Positions 1-11,439 of a stretch of DNA of 64,000 nt are shown here, piece by piece; position 1 is the stretch's first letter, and every line of letters begins with the position of its first letter. The translations under genes and the position numbers were made by a program. The notes beneath the pieces are model-generated. The model did no database searches, was not told the origin of the DNA, and saw only the letters and a list, made by a program, of their open reading frames with translations. Source of the DNA: Cerrena zonata (taxonomy: Eukaryota; Basidiomycota; Agaricomycetes; Polyporales; Cerrenaceae); assembly GCA_038087015.1 (NCBI GenBank), contig JASBNA010000011.1:310001-374000 (forward strand), in the 5' to 3' direction.

Positions 1-440
1 TGGGTACCTGTTAATAGACTCAATAATGAAGTCAATGGCATGATGGCACTCCTATACATTCATATGCTGGCTTCGCGCAATGACGGTCTAGCGACTATAT
101 AGATGCTTGTAATTGAATGTCTGTATGATAGTAAAAAAAGAAAGCTGATACATGTCATTTGACTGAGAGATTCTTGACCTACTCCGATGTATTTACTTCG
201 TTATTCATAGGATTTCAACTTGTATTTGTAGAAGTATCCTATTCTACTTCCAATGACGATCTAAAAATGAGTTCACTTAATGCATGATTGCTGCACGATA
301 GCACACCTTTCAGTCAAGTATCCTCACACCTTTCAGTCAATATATCACGGTAATACAGTACCAGATGCGGCGCCGACGTTGCTACATGATCGCGCCAGAT
401 GGCCCAGCTGCCTTTCACCGAAAATGCGGTAAGAGAGGGT
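1..440. other. No gene seen (AT-rich left edge)
   Basis: No exon chain, domain or repeat structure could be recognised. The small open frames here are short and proline/serine-rich readings of low-complexity sequence. I treat it as intergenic or decayed repeat DNA. Confidence 0.5.
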
Positions 441-442
441 GA

Positions 443-714
443 GGTGGTCCATCCGAAGGTAAAGGGGAGGGGCGGTGAGAGAGGGTGAGATGGTCCATCT
501 GAAGTTGCGGGAGGTAGGGGAGAGGTAGTTGAGATGGGGCATCTGTCACGGCGGAGTGATACCCAGGGATGGGTCATCTAGTGCGGGGGAGGGAGGAGGA
601 TGGTGGTTCAGTGCGGGATGGACCATCTGGGGTATTGGTGAGGATAAGCAGATCATGGGAGATGGGCCATCTGGAGGGGTGGGAGGGATGATGAGATAGT
701 GTGAGATGGCCTAT
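443..714. repeat. Array of seven palindromic GATGG-N-CCATC motifs
   Basis: An 11-bp near-palindrome of the form GATGGNCCATC recurs at 443-453, 489-499, 533-543, 568-578, 617-627, 661-671 and 704-714. Copies 489, 617 and 661 match it perfectly (N = T, A, G); the others have one or two mismatches. Spacing is 35-49 bp in G-rich filler (GGGAGG, GGTGAG). It is either a degenerate minisatellite or a cluster of binding sites for a dimeric factor; nothing nearby decides between these. Confidence 0.7.
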
Positions 715-1253
715 CTGGAGGGGGGGATGGGTGTGGGAGGTATTTGGGGGTAAAAAATAAAAATGTTTGTATTAATGTAGGGATAGTAGGTGGGTGTATG
801 GGGGTGTGTGGGGAGAGTAACCAAAGTGAATAATAATATATTTTTGAAAAACACTCTAAACAAGGTTCTGATGTGATATAAAGCCCAGAAAACCAATTTC
901 TAGTCAGGGGGGATTGAGGAGAGGGTCAGCTAGAATAGACTAGAGAGCAGTTCAGAACTTGTATCATATATCGCTAGAAAGCTATGAATGAGTAGACTCC
1001 GGAAGTGGTCACTTTGAGGCGATCGGATAGGAATTGCGATTTCCGCACTTTCATACATTTCCAGAATATGAAAATGCACATTTTCGAAAATGTGGAAAGT
1101 AGGTGTACTATAGTGTATATAGGGTAGGAAAACATAGTATATCTCAGTAGATACCCCTCTAATGCATTGCAATCATTGTAAAAGGTGAGTTTTCTCTATA
1201 GTGCGGAGATGAGATATATGAATTATGCGGAAATGGAAAGTGCGGCAGTGCAC
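715..1253. other. No gene seen; low-complexity AT-rich DNA
   Basis: Nothing recognisable as coding. At about 1243-1254 lies GGCAGTGCACCC, whose reverse complement occurs at 2241-2252 just past the large inverted repeat. That suggests this stretch may be the left part of a larger element bounded by short CAGTGCACCC termini. Confidence 0.4.
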
Positions 1254-1445
1254 CCTATTGAACGAGACTATTAGATCGAGTTCTCACGTAGCGTCGAAGC
1301 TAACGGTCAGATATATTTATAGACTGTCTAATCACCTATTGAACGAGACTATTAGATCGAGTTCTATAAAGCTACGTCAGTACGAAGTAAGAACAACATA
1401 AGTGGTACAAAGTTACACACCTCACGTAGCGTCGAAGCTAACGGT
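1254..1445. repeat. Two interleaved direct repeats (31 bp and 25 bp)
   Basis: A 31-bp sequence starting CCTATTGAACGAG occurs at 1254-1284 and 1335-1365. A 25-bp sequence starting CTCACGTAGCGTCG occurs at 1283-1307 and 1421-1445. The copies are identical in each pair, indicating recent local duplication. No coding content. Confidence 0.75.
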
Positions 1446-1655
1446 GAGGTGTCTCTACGGAAAGGCGGTATGTTATATACTGCTACGGAATATCACGGAA
1501 CTTGTATCTAAGTGCCCATGTGGTAAGGTGCCTTTGCACAGTAAGCATAGAACGGAAAAACAGAACTGAAAAGATAAAGGGAATATAAAAGGAAACACAA
1601 GAAGCGGTCCATAAGGAGGTTAGTAGATGAGTCCTTGGCAGCTTGATCTCCAACA

Positions 1656-2245
1656 CACCCAGCTAGATTTCCGCAATCAGCTTGAAAATGCGCATCCAAC
1701 GATATGCTATATGCACCCAATATCAATCTCTAGCACTCAATATATTAGGTTCAATTTTGTCTGCATTTTCGAGTATTTTGCAGATTGCGCCTGTAGTTCT
1801 TGGGTTGAATGTGCCACAAAAATAGTTCCAGAGTCTACTCTGAAATGCACATCTGGTGATATGCAGAAATTGTATTTCGCACTATATTTCACCTATCAAC
1901 TTGCCCAGATGGCTTTTGGGTGCAAAAGCACTTGTTATTGAAATTGTGCACTCTATTCTCATCGTACAAGTGCTTTTGCACCCAAAAGCCATCTGGGCAA
2001 GTTGATAGGTGAAATATAGTGCGAAATACAATTTCTGCATATCACCAGATGTGCATTTCAGAGTAGACTCTGGAACTATTTTTGTGGCACATTCAACCCA
2101 AGAACTACAGGCGCAATCTGCAAAATACTCGAAAATGCAGACAAAATTGAACCTAATATATTGAGTGCTAGAGATTGATATTGGGTGCATATAGCATATC
2201 GTTGGATGTGCATTTTCAAGCTGATTGCGGAAATCTAGCTGGGTG
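1656..2245. repeat. 280-bp near-perfect inverted repeat with 30-bp loop (foldback element)
   Basis: The left arm 1656-1935 and right arm 1966-2245 are reverse complements over 280 bp with a single difference (G at the CGCATCC site near 1692 against T opposite). In plus-strand RNA that would be a G-U pair. The loop is 1936-1965. Because the arms mirror each other, the same open frame appears on both strands (about 104 and 102 codons); I do not call it a gene. It could be a foldback MITE with no autonomous partner in view, or a hairpin locus feeding small-RNA silencing. No convincing target duplication was found. Confidence 0.9.
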
Positions 2246-2287
2246 CACTGCCACTGTCAGGTGTAAATACAGATTCACACCTAGACA

Positions 2288-3649
2288 TTGCCACAGCAAG
2301 ATGAGAAAGAATGCAAACGACCAGCTCATTATAGATCTATCCCTATAAATGAACGTGAAGCTAGATACTCACAACCTAAGTTAGAACTCTATGGTTTGTT
2401 CAGAGCCCTAAGAGCATATCATTTATACTTAGTTGGAGTCAAGAAGCTAGAAGTTGAAGTTGATGCCAAGTACATTAAAGGAATGCTGAATGAACCTGAT
2501 CTACAGCCCAATGCTTCGATCAATCGTTGGATTCAAGGTATCTTTTTGTTTGACTTTAAACTTATCCATGTCCCTGCAGAATGTCATCAAGGACCTGATG
2601 CTCTCTCTCGATGTGAACTTGGAGAAGGAGAAATCATTCCTGAAGAGGATGACTCATGGTTAGACAACATAGCCTTATTTACCACTACTCCCTATGACAT
2701 TTCTATCACACTTCTTCGAAAGAAGTATGACCCCCTCAAAGTAATCCCCATTTATCTTGTTGCAGATAGTAAACAAGACTTAGTTTTGAAGCAGATTAAG
2801 CATTTCCTTTCTACTTTTGAATTCCCTTCACCACTTAGTGGAATTGAGAGAAAACAATTTATTACCAAAGCAAGTCATTTCTTTGTTAAAGATGGAAAGT
2901 TATATTGACATAATGGAGTAAAGCCACCATTACTTGCAATCACTTCATTATCACAACAACTCAGTGTTCTAGAATCAGCACATGAAGGCCTTGGACACAG
3001 AGGTGAACAAGCAGTCATGCAGACACTCAAGCAACAATTTTATTGGCCTAGCATATGGAACAATGTTAGACAACATGTAAAAGCATGTCACGAATGTCAG
3101 ATTCGAAGTACCAAGAAAGTTGAAGTACCTCTAACTATCTCACGACCAGTACACTTATTTGTTAAAGTTTACATTGACATTATGTGCATGAACAAAGCAG
3201 CTGGATTTTCCTGCATTGTTGCTGCCCGAGATGATTTATCCTGAGTATCAGAAGGACAAGCCTTAAGAGAAGGCACTGCAAAGAACCTAGCTAAGTTCTT
3301 TTGGGAAGAGATATTCTGCCATTATAGAATGATTGGATCAGTAGTTACTGATAATGGACCCAAAGTATAAGAAGCCTTTGGCAAACTTATGCAATGTTTC
3401 AATATCCCTCACATCAAGATCTCACCCTACAACTCAAAGGCAAATGGAGTTGTCGAACATGGACACTTTATCATTCGTGAATCATTGATCAAAGCTTGTG
3501 AAGGCCAGCCTAAGCAGTGGCCAACCCATGTTTATCATGCATTCTTTGCAGACAGAGTCACTATCTCTAAGTCTACTGAATATTCACCATTCTTTTTGCT
3601 CTATGGGGTAAACCCCATTCTCCCTTTTGACTTATTTGACCACACTTAT
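2288..3649 (+). pseudogene. Ty3/Gypsy pol fragment A (RNase H to integrase core), decayed
   Basis: A 5'-truncated piece of the common agaricomycete Gypsy polyprotein. It reads from the RNase H domain (SQPKLELYGLFRALRAYHLY, then VDAKYIKGMLNEPDL and HVPAECHQGPDALSR) into the H2C2 integrase zinc-binding domain (about 3017-3140, HEGLGHRGEQ then CHECQ) and the integrase core (TDNGP about 3353; HIKISPYNSKANGVVEHGHF about 3410-3470). The frame is broken by TGA at 2906-2908, TGA at 3242-3244 and TAA near 3368. Copy C further right has CGA (Arg) where A has TGA at 3242. The fragment ends abruptly at the left LTR of element B, in the codons after FDLFDHTY. It begins right after the 280-bp inverted repeat. 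Confidence 0.9.
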
Positions 3650-3872
3650 TGTAAGACCTTGCTCTCAGCCTCTACCAATAGATCAGACTCAGTTATATTC
3701 GAGAACTATAGGTAGGTGGTTAAGATACAAGATACCATCTCCGTGCTGAGGCGCAGAGACTCAAGAGCATGATGAACTGTACAGTACTACTATATAAGGT
3801 AACTACCATCACCTGCTCATGAGGACTATGTCCTAGACTCCTGTATGACCTTATAGGGACACTCCCCTTACA
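3650..3872 (-). repeat. Element B 3' LTR (223 bp)
   Basis: Direct repeat of 15725-15947 with seven single-base differences, all transitions, six of them CpG versus TpG/CpA. Ends are TG...CA. It sits within the integrase region of Gypsy fragment A. Confidence 0.93.
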
Positions 3873-3890
3873 CCTCCCCCCATTTTAGAG
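3873..3890 (-). promoter_or_regulatory. Element B polypurine tract
   Basis: On the minus strand AAAATGGGGGGAGG runs directly into the 3' LTR start (TGTAAGG). This is the expected position and composition of the plus-strand DNA primer of an LTR retrotransposon and fixes the element's orientation. Confidence 0.8.
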
Positions 3891-3905
3891 AAAGTCCATA
3901 TCTAC

Positions 3906-6900
3906 CTAGAAACTAATTTGGTTGTCCTGATGCATCGCGTTGGGGTCTACAAACCCGAAAGTGTCATTAGGACCGACGACTTGAGTGGACTCATCATATA
4001 TCAATTTAGCCCCAGCCCAAGCGTGAATGTCTTTGACTTCCTTGTCGGAGAACCAGGTGGTTCCTAAATATTTCGTAAATGCCTCGATCGGTCTTATTCC
4101 AGTATCCCTGAATGAAGGTGGCTTAAACCTAGTTCGTTTCTCAGGTTTAGTTATACCAGTGATCAGCTGGAGACGGTTGCCCCCTGTAGCTGTCTGATTC
4201 AGTGAGTTTGCAACTACGCTCATCGTTCCCGTAACGTCCTCTCGATCAGGTACCAGTTCTGCAATTAATAGAGCTCCTCGAAGTGCACTTCGTTCTTCTT
4301 CGCCGATGATTGGTTTCCGTTGAATCCCAGCAAGTACTGACATCTTGTCCTCACCAGGGAAGACTTCAAAGTAATAAGCCCAGTTGTCTAGCTGATTGCT
4401 TCACAGAGGTGGGTGTCGGAATGGCTTATCCGCATCGAAAGCCCAGTTAAGTGGTTTTGAGAATGATTTCTTTTCTCTCAGTTCCTTGTTACGCCTCAGT
4501 ATGTATTCTGCGATCGGAGGCCATGGGTTGGCAGTTATGGCTTCATCCACTAGCCTCTGAAACACTTCTTGGCTCTTCTTAGCCAGGTTAGGATTATTTC
4601 CTGTAGCTATCCGAATTAGCATATTGGCGTCCGCTTCCACTGGACCGTAGCCCAAATTTTGGGCTCCATAAAAGTAAAGTAAAATTTTATAAAAAGTCTC
4701 TTACAAAAGATGATTTTCAGACCCAAAAAATGATCTAAAAATTCTAAATTGCAGCAGAAATTAATAAATCACAAAGACCTATGCAAATTCAAACTTTTGT
4801 ATCTACTTTTCAGAGTTCAAAAAAGCTCAATTTTCATACATTTTTTGCTAAGGCAAAATTCAGTATGCAAAATTCAACATTTTGGTATACTTTTATTTTG
4901 TCAAAAATTATAATATAATTGTATATATTAAAATACAGTTTCATAGATAGATAGCCTAAAGAGAAGATATAGACTACTATTCTTAGTACATCATGGTCCC
5001 TGTCAATAAGACTATTTGATGGAGATACTTAGATATACAATACTATTCATCTCACCAATTTAGCAGTTTAGTTTTATATCAGTTTAGAAAAAATAAATGT
5101 ATGTCAAAACTTTGAATTTTGTATTCCAAATTTTGCTCTAACAAAAAATGTATCAAAATTGAGCCTTTTTGAACTCTAAAAACTGGATACAAAAGTCAAA
5201 ATTTATATAGGTTTTTGTGATTCATCAAATTCTGCTACAATTCTGAATTTTTACATCATTTTTTGGGTCTAAAAAGTATGTTTTGTAAGAGACTTTTTAT
5301 AAAATTTTACTTTACTTTTATGGAGCCCAAAATTTGGGCTACGGTCCAGTGTTCGGTATAAACGTGATTGCATTCAAACGCAGGTAGCCCTGGAGACAGA
5401 TTCTCGCTGTACTGATGACTTCATCCTCTCTGCTCGTAATTTCCTCTGTTCATTCCGCCTCGACTGTTCCCGTTCCCCCTTCCGTGTCCATGGGGCTGCC
5501 ATAAACCTTCTCTTCTATGTTGTTGAAACTCCCATGGTATCCTTCATGTATTCAAGTCCCACGCCAGACCCCCCGCAAAGGAAGATGCAAGCCCTCTGGG
5601 TTGTCCCTGCCAGTCGTGTGTATCTCGCTTTGAGTTGCTTTGAGCTACGTGGTTGGCAGGTTCGGTGGGAGTGGTTGAGGTAGGTAATGAATGCCAGGTC
5701 TGCCAGGTGCCATCATGTCCTGGCATAGTCCTTTCCAGTGAAGGTGATCATGCAAACCACCTGTATTGGTCTGAAACCATGGCCCCTTCAGGAGGTATAG
5801 AAAAGTTGGAGTAGTCAGAAACAAGAGTACCTGGAGCGAAAGTGATCGAGTCTACGGTTTCCGGTACTCGATCATGTCCTTGGTTGCTCCTGTCAGGTAA
5901 CACTATTCCTGAAATCCTTTCCGCTAGTTGTTGTGGTTTTGTATTAATCACATTAATCGGTAGGGTATTGACCACCTCTTTCTCAATACTTCGTTCTTCT
6001 CTCTTCTGCTTTCGGCGAGCCCTGCTACAGGTGTTTCGATCCTGATTGTCTGCAGAATCATCACTATCATTGTTATTCAATTCGGTGTCATCGTCGTTCT
6101 TACTGCGTAATGGGCCATTGGGTTGTACCCTTTCCACTCGACTATCTGGTTTTGACACATGAATAGCCTCCTCATTATGTTTATCATCCTCCTTTACATG
6201 ATCGGACTGAACATACTCGCCTTGGGGTATGTAAGTCGAATCGATCTTGGGCATCGGTTCCTTGGAATCGTCGTCAAGATCGACCACATTGTCCATAGGG
6301 CTCATAAGTCATTCGGAAAGTGGTACCCCAGCCTCCGTCACGACGGTGTCCCGATCGTCGAGGTTACTGTTGGTAACAACATCGGTAGAGACATTTGTTG
6401 TATCCACATTAGGTTCAGTAGTACTGGTACTCGTGGCTTTGGTGATGAGTTCCCCCAGTAGTTGATAACGCTTCTTGAACGTTGCACTGTCTCGTTCTAG
6501 GTCAGCAATGTCATCCTGGTAATGGTCAACATCATCAAGTGCATCTTCCAACTCAGCTTTTATCTCATCCAGTTCGTCTTGGAGAGCGTTCCGCTCTGCC
6601 TTGTACTTCCTCATCAAAGCTCTTTCCTTCTTAACAGAGTCTTCAAGACATCGGATGTCTGTTTGAAGCTTCTCTGTTTTAGTAGTTAATGTCTTCATGG
6701 CCTTATCCATTTCTAGTATTCGTTTACGCAGTACAAATTCCTTGAATGCCTCATTGTCTGGATTCAAATGGAGTATGTAATCTTTACAACGCTGGCATCG
6801 GCCACGGTGCATAGGTGCTCCGCAGGTGTGTTCCATCCAGCCCTGTAGATTATCCTCATGCTTCTCCAGTTCGCTTTCAGTAGTTGTGGAATGTATCAGG

Positions 6901-7151
6901 TCGTCCTGATCCATATGGTCCTCGTTTCTGTTGTTGTCGTCTGTATCTACAGTCATCATTGGTCGTGCGTATCGGCTCAAGAAGAGAGACCTGTTGTGAT
7001 GGTCAATAGATGTAGATCGAGACCGAGTAGAAGAGACTGATCATTCTCTAGAACATCGTCGAGGAGTATAAGATCGATGTTGTCTACCCGACCGCTTTGG
7101 GCTCGAAGGAGAAGTGCGGTGCCGTTTCCAGCGCCCAGGTGAATCAGGCAT
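3906..7151 (-). pseudogene. Element B third ORF after pol: coiled-coil protein of unknown function
   Basis: One minus-strand frame runs from ATG at 7149-7151 (MPDSPGRWKRH) to TAG at 3906-3908. It is interrupted only by six TGA codons (7041, 6309, 5748, 5544, 5421, 4401) and by MITE 1, whose removal with one TTC target copy restores the frame (YTE joined to ADANML). Without the MITE it is about 843 codons. In order: an Arg/Ser-rich basic start; a short Cys/His cluster (CGAPMHRGRCQRC, about 6800); a strong heptad-rich coiled coil (about 6450-6720); an acidic then basic linker; a Gly/Arg-rich stretch (GHGRGNGNSRGG); and a C-terminal domain containing FPGEDKMSVLAGIQRKP. I recognise no family. The position after integrase is where env-like genes sit, but no signal peptide or membrane segment is apparent. 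Confidence 0.75.
4638..5351. mobile_element. CACTG foldback MITE, copy 1 (714 bp)
   Basis: Begins CACTGGACCGTAGCCC and ends GGGCTACGGTCCAGTG, flanked by direct TTC (4635-4637 and 5352-5354). The two halves are diverged reverse complements over roughly 300 bp each, so the whole unit folds back. Very AT-rich; no transposase. CACT-type termini with a 3-bp duplication resemble CACTA/EnSpm (CMC) elements. It interrupts ORF3 of element B in frame-restoring fashion. Confidence 0.9.
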
Positions 7152-7277
7152 TTGTGTAGTCTGGTGGGAAAAGGCAAGACAAGCAACAATTTGCCTTCAT
7201 CCATATAAGATGATTGTTGCGTCCCTCTTCGGTTATTTCCGCGCATCAGGTGATAACCAGCAATTGCTTTGTCCGGC

Positions 7278-10200
7278 TCAGTCTTTTCTGGAAAGATCTT
7301 TCCAGTTGTCAACACCTTGCAGCTTCAAGTACTCATCTAGTGCCTCGAGCTCCTTGCAGTGTTCGTATGGTTCCCATGTGCAGTCTACGAGGTTCCATTT
7401 TACCAAAAATGACAACTTCTTACCTCCCCATCTATGAGTGATTAACTCGTCTACTACCCATTCCGCATCATCTGGGGTTCCAAAATCATAAAACGAGTTA
7501 GGTTCGCGATTCGGGAATGCTATCAAGTCGTTAGCTTCGTGAGGTCTAAGCAGATTAGCATGGAATGTAGGGTGTATTCCCCGTTTCTTGAGTTCCACAG
7601 GAAGCTCCAGCATGTATGTCGATGTACTGGGATTGCTGCTAACTATCCGGAATGGTCCTAGGAATCGAGGTAGCAATTTTGATGCCCTCCCTTTCGGTAA
7701 CGAAAGGTTCTTTGTTGACAAATACACTAGCCCATCAATTTTGAATCTATTCTTATGAGGGTCCCCGTTTCTCTCATCTCTCCTCTTCTGGTTGGCATAA
7801 AACATTTGGCTGACTTGACTTTCAATAATAGCATCATGGGCCTCTAACAGTGTTTCCCGAATCCTATTGGCAAACATCCTGATTCCTGGGACATCATTAT
7901 TTGTCCCGAATTCTCGTATCATCTGGGGCATAAACCCATAGTTGAGTTCGAACGGAGCATACCCCATCATTGCACTAATGGTGGAATTCATAGCAAACTC
8001 GACAAGTGGAATCTTTTTGGCCCAGTCTCTTTGGTCCGGCTTCACTAAGGCCCTTAGTATCTGGTTGACTGATCTTATGGCTCGTTCAGAAGCTCCATCT
8101 GTCTGTGGGTGAAAAGCGGTGGACATCAACATTTTATTCCCTAACATCCTATGTACCTCTTTCCAGAATTTCGCCGTAAACTTCGGGTCACGGTCTGACA
8201 CTATGGAGTCCAGTAGCCCATGTAGTCGAACTACTTCGGTAATGAACTTCCAAGCAATTTCAGAACTTTTAGTGGTAGTATTGATAGGTGCCAAATGTAC
8301 CATTGAAGTGAGTCTACAGATTATCACCCACAAGTAGTCAAATCCTAATGATTGCGGGAAAGGGTCTACAAAATCCATCCCTATTGATCCCCAGGGTCTG
8401 TTAGGAATAGGAAGGTGATGTAGTAAACCCTTCAGTCATTGTGTATTTGGTTTAGTAGTCTGACAAATCCCGCAGCTGTCGCAGAACCGCTTGACATCGA
8501 CTCCTACTATAGGCCACCAAAACCACTTACGAACATATTCGTCAGTTCGCTGTCCTCCCATATGTCCGATCACCATGTGTGCATGATCTATTACTATTTC
8601 CCCCAATCGACGCTTTCTCACTATACTTCTCGGTACGCAGATTACCTCTTCTCCTTGTCAATTGCTCGTCCAGATAATCCCATCTTTCATCCTAAATAGA
8701 TGATGGTCCAAAGGTGCTTTAATTATCTTTTTGAACATATGATCCTGCGCATATCCCTTCTTAATCTCACTGATCAAATCGATCTCTTGTTTGATGATGG
8801 GGATTAATGGTGGCCCATTGGTCAGAGTTTCTGTCCATGGAACGTCTTCCTCATGATTATGGTTGTCATAGTCCTGGTCTGTCTCGGCATGTACTTTCAT
8901 CTCTTCTGATTCGATTACTCTGGGCTCAGTTTTATCTTTTAATCGGACCCTCATTGCCTTAAGCTCTTCGTATCTCCCAAGTGGAAGAGTTTCTCCTTTC
9001 AGGTCCAATTGTACATCAACGTTCACATATTCTCCTTCATTATAGTGATTGTCCCAATTATCGTTCTCATAATACCTGGACAAGCAATCCGCTACCAAGT
9101 TCAGGTGTCCCTTAATGTAAATGATCTCATGGTCGAATCTGCTTAAAAACTCCATCCAACACATCTGCCGTGCTGATAGGTTTTTCTGCGTTTGGAAGAA
9201 TTCCAATGCCTTGTGATCGGTGACTATGTTGAATCGCCTCCTGAGTAACTTGTCCTCCCACTTGGATAACACTTCTAATATTGCAATCATCTCAGCTTCA
9301 AATACCCTATAATTAGTTTGTGCCGCTGTGAACTTCTTCGACATAAATCCAGCTGGACGACATCCCTGCCATTCAGGTCCTCGGCCATATACTGCACCTA
9401 CTCCAGAAGACGATGCATCACATATTACCCATATCGGCTCGTCTTTGCTGGGGTCTATGGGTTTTAATATCGGGGTCCGGCAGACAAGTATCTTTATGGA
9501 TTCGAAACACTTGTCATGAAGTGGTCGCCATTCGAATTTGTGCCCATTCTTGGTGATCCCATGTAGAGGTCCCGTGAATGCTGAAACATCCGGCATAAAG
9601 TGGGCGATGTACTGTACTAGGCCCAAAAATCTTTTCACATCCTTGTAGTCCCTCGGTGTCCTCCAATCTCTGATCTTCTCCATTTTGTCCCCATCAGCGT
9701 GCAGTCCTTTGTCATCAATTATATGACTGAGGCAGTCCATCTTATTGGAGTAGAGATCACATTTCTCTGCCTTCAGGTATAATTCTGCTTCTCTCAGCCT
9801 TGAAAATACCTTTCGCAGGTGAGCTTCATGTTCTTTGACCGTGTCTGAGAATACGAATATGTCATCCAGATACACGTGTGCAAATATTCCTATGAAGTCT
9901 CTGAATACTATTGTCATAAACCTTTGAAACGTAGATGGGGCGTTGCAGTCCCCCTGTTGCATGACCTGGCTCACAGAAGTACCATAAACCATTGCAAATG
10001 CGGTATTCCCCACATCCTCAGGGTGTACTCTAATCTGCTCGTATGCGTCAGATAAATTGATTTTCGAACGGAACTTCGCGCGAGCTACGTCCATTCGGAT
10101 CTGATCTTGGTTGGGAAACAGGGTAACATCTCTGACCATGTTATTGTTGCGCAATCTACAATCAACTACTGTTCGTAATTTTCCATTCTTCTTTGGTACG

Positions 10201-11436
10201 CATAACATTGGTGCTGCCTGAGGTACTGTTTTCTGTTCCCACCATCCCACTTCAAGGTACCATTCTATCTTCTGCATTAAGGCCGGTTTTACCGATTCCA
10301 GGCATCTGGGCATATGGTACGGATATCTTTTGTCTGGGTCGATCAATGGTATTCGGTGTTGCACCTCTCTCATTGGGGGTAATTTCAGCGGTACTCCCCT
10401 CATCAAGTCCTGAAATTCATCAATCCACCCTTGTCTCAACTTGGGGATGTCCTTCATGACTTCCTCCTTTCTTGCCTTATTTAAGTCGTTCCTATGTTTG
10501 TTTATAACTCTATCCTCAGGCTTGATTTCCTCCAATAGATATTCACCATCGGTGATATTGTTTCTGTTTTTACACTCAGTGTCGTATTCATCCTCCACTT
10601 CCTCGATGGTAACTTTGACACACTTTTGTTTCTCCAAAAGCAATATAAAATTTAAACTGCTAATTTGGAAAGGTCAGTGATATTGCATACTTAAATATCT
10701 CTATCAGATAGTATAATTGACAGAGACTATGATTTACCAACAATAGTAGTCTATATCTTCTCTCTAGGCTCTCTATTTATAACACTTTATTTTTATATAT
10801 ACAATTATATTATATTATGATTTCTAGAGAAATAAAAGTGTATCAAAATTTTGAATTTTGCATAGTAAACTTTTTTCCAATAAAAAATAAGCAAAAATTC
10901 AATATTTTTAAAGTCTAAAAATTAGATACAAAAGTCTGACTTAGCCAAGGATTTTATGATTCATCAAATTTTGCTGAAATTCTGCATTTTTTGACAATTT
11001 TTAGGTGCTTAAAATCATGTTTTGTAAGAGACTTTTTATAAAATTTGACCTTACTTTTATGAAGCCTAAAATTTGGGCTATGGTCCAGTGCCAGTCCTAT
11101 CGTTGTGTGAACACCGTGATTAATACTCAATCGACTACCGAAGCAACCTAGTTGAAGTGGAATCGGTTTTTCTAGTGCGAATACATTCAGTTTCGCCACT
11201 ACAGGGAAGTCCGCGTTTACAGCGTTCACTGAACTCCCCGAGTCAAATAACGCCAGTGCTTGTACTCCGTTAATATTAACATAGCAGGTAATGCATTTGA
11301 ATTGGGCCATAGGCCTACTGCAGTCGTCTCTGTTACACACTATGGTCAACCCCAATTCATTTTCCTCAAACTGTCTACCTTTACTCGTCTCGTACTCCTT
11401 TTCCTCACCGCCTTGTACCCTTCGGACTTCGTCGGA
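7278..11436 (-). pseudogene. pol: Element B pol: protease, reverse transcriptase, RNase H, integrase, chromodomain
   Basis: The frame opens after TAG at 11437-11439. Order: aspartic protease (FDSGSSVNAVNADF, about 11230); MITE 2 insertion; reverse transcriptase (VDCRLRNNNMV, KINLSDAYEQIRVHPED and catalytic YLDD near 9870); RNase H (VICDASSSGVGAVYG, TDHKALE); H2C2 zinc domain (about 8480-8600); integrase core with DFVDPFP, SDRDPKF and GASERAIR keeping the D-D-E residues; and a C-terminal chromodomain (about 7290-7440, SFLVKWNLVDCTWEPYEH). Stops are TGA at 8658, 8436 and 7278; the next is TAA at 7233. The 661-codon stretch 8658-10643 is uninterrupted. Catalytic residues look intact, but the stops and the MITE make it inactive. 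Confidence 0.93.
10637..11090. mobile_element. CACTG foldback MITE, copy 2, one arm lost (454 bp)
   Basis: Reads as the reverse complement of the left arm and centre of copy 1. The right end GGTCCAGTG is kept; the other arm is missing. CCA flanks both sides (10634-10636, 11091-11093). Removing the insert plus one CCA joins the element B pol frame exactly (protease ...TTIGL to EKQKCVKV), which supports the boundaries and shows that the insertion came first and the arm was lost later, or that a truncated copy moved. Confidence 0.85.
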
Positions 11437-11439
11437 CTA

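Noticed and set aside
1627..2190. Two roughly 100-codon ORFs with the same peptide on opposite strands
   Set aside because: They are the same open frame seen twice because of the inverted repeat; no start context or family supports translation.
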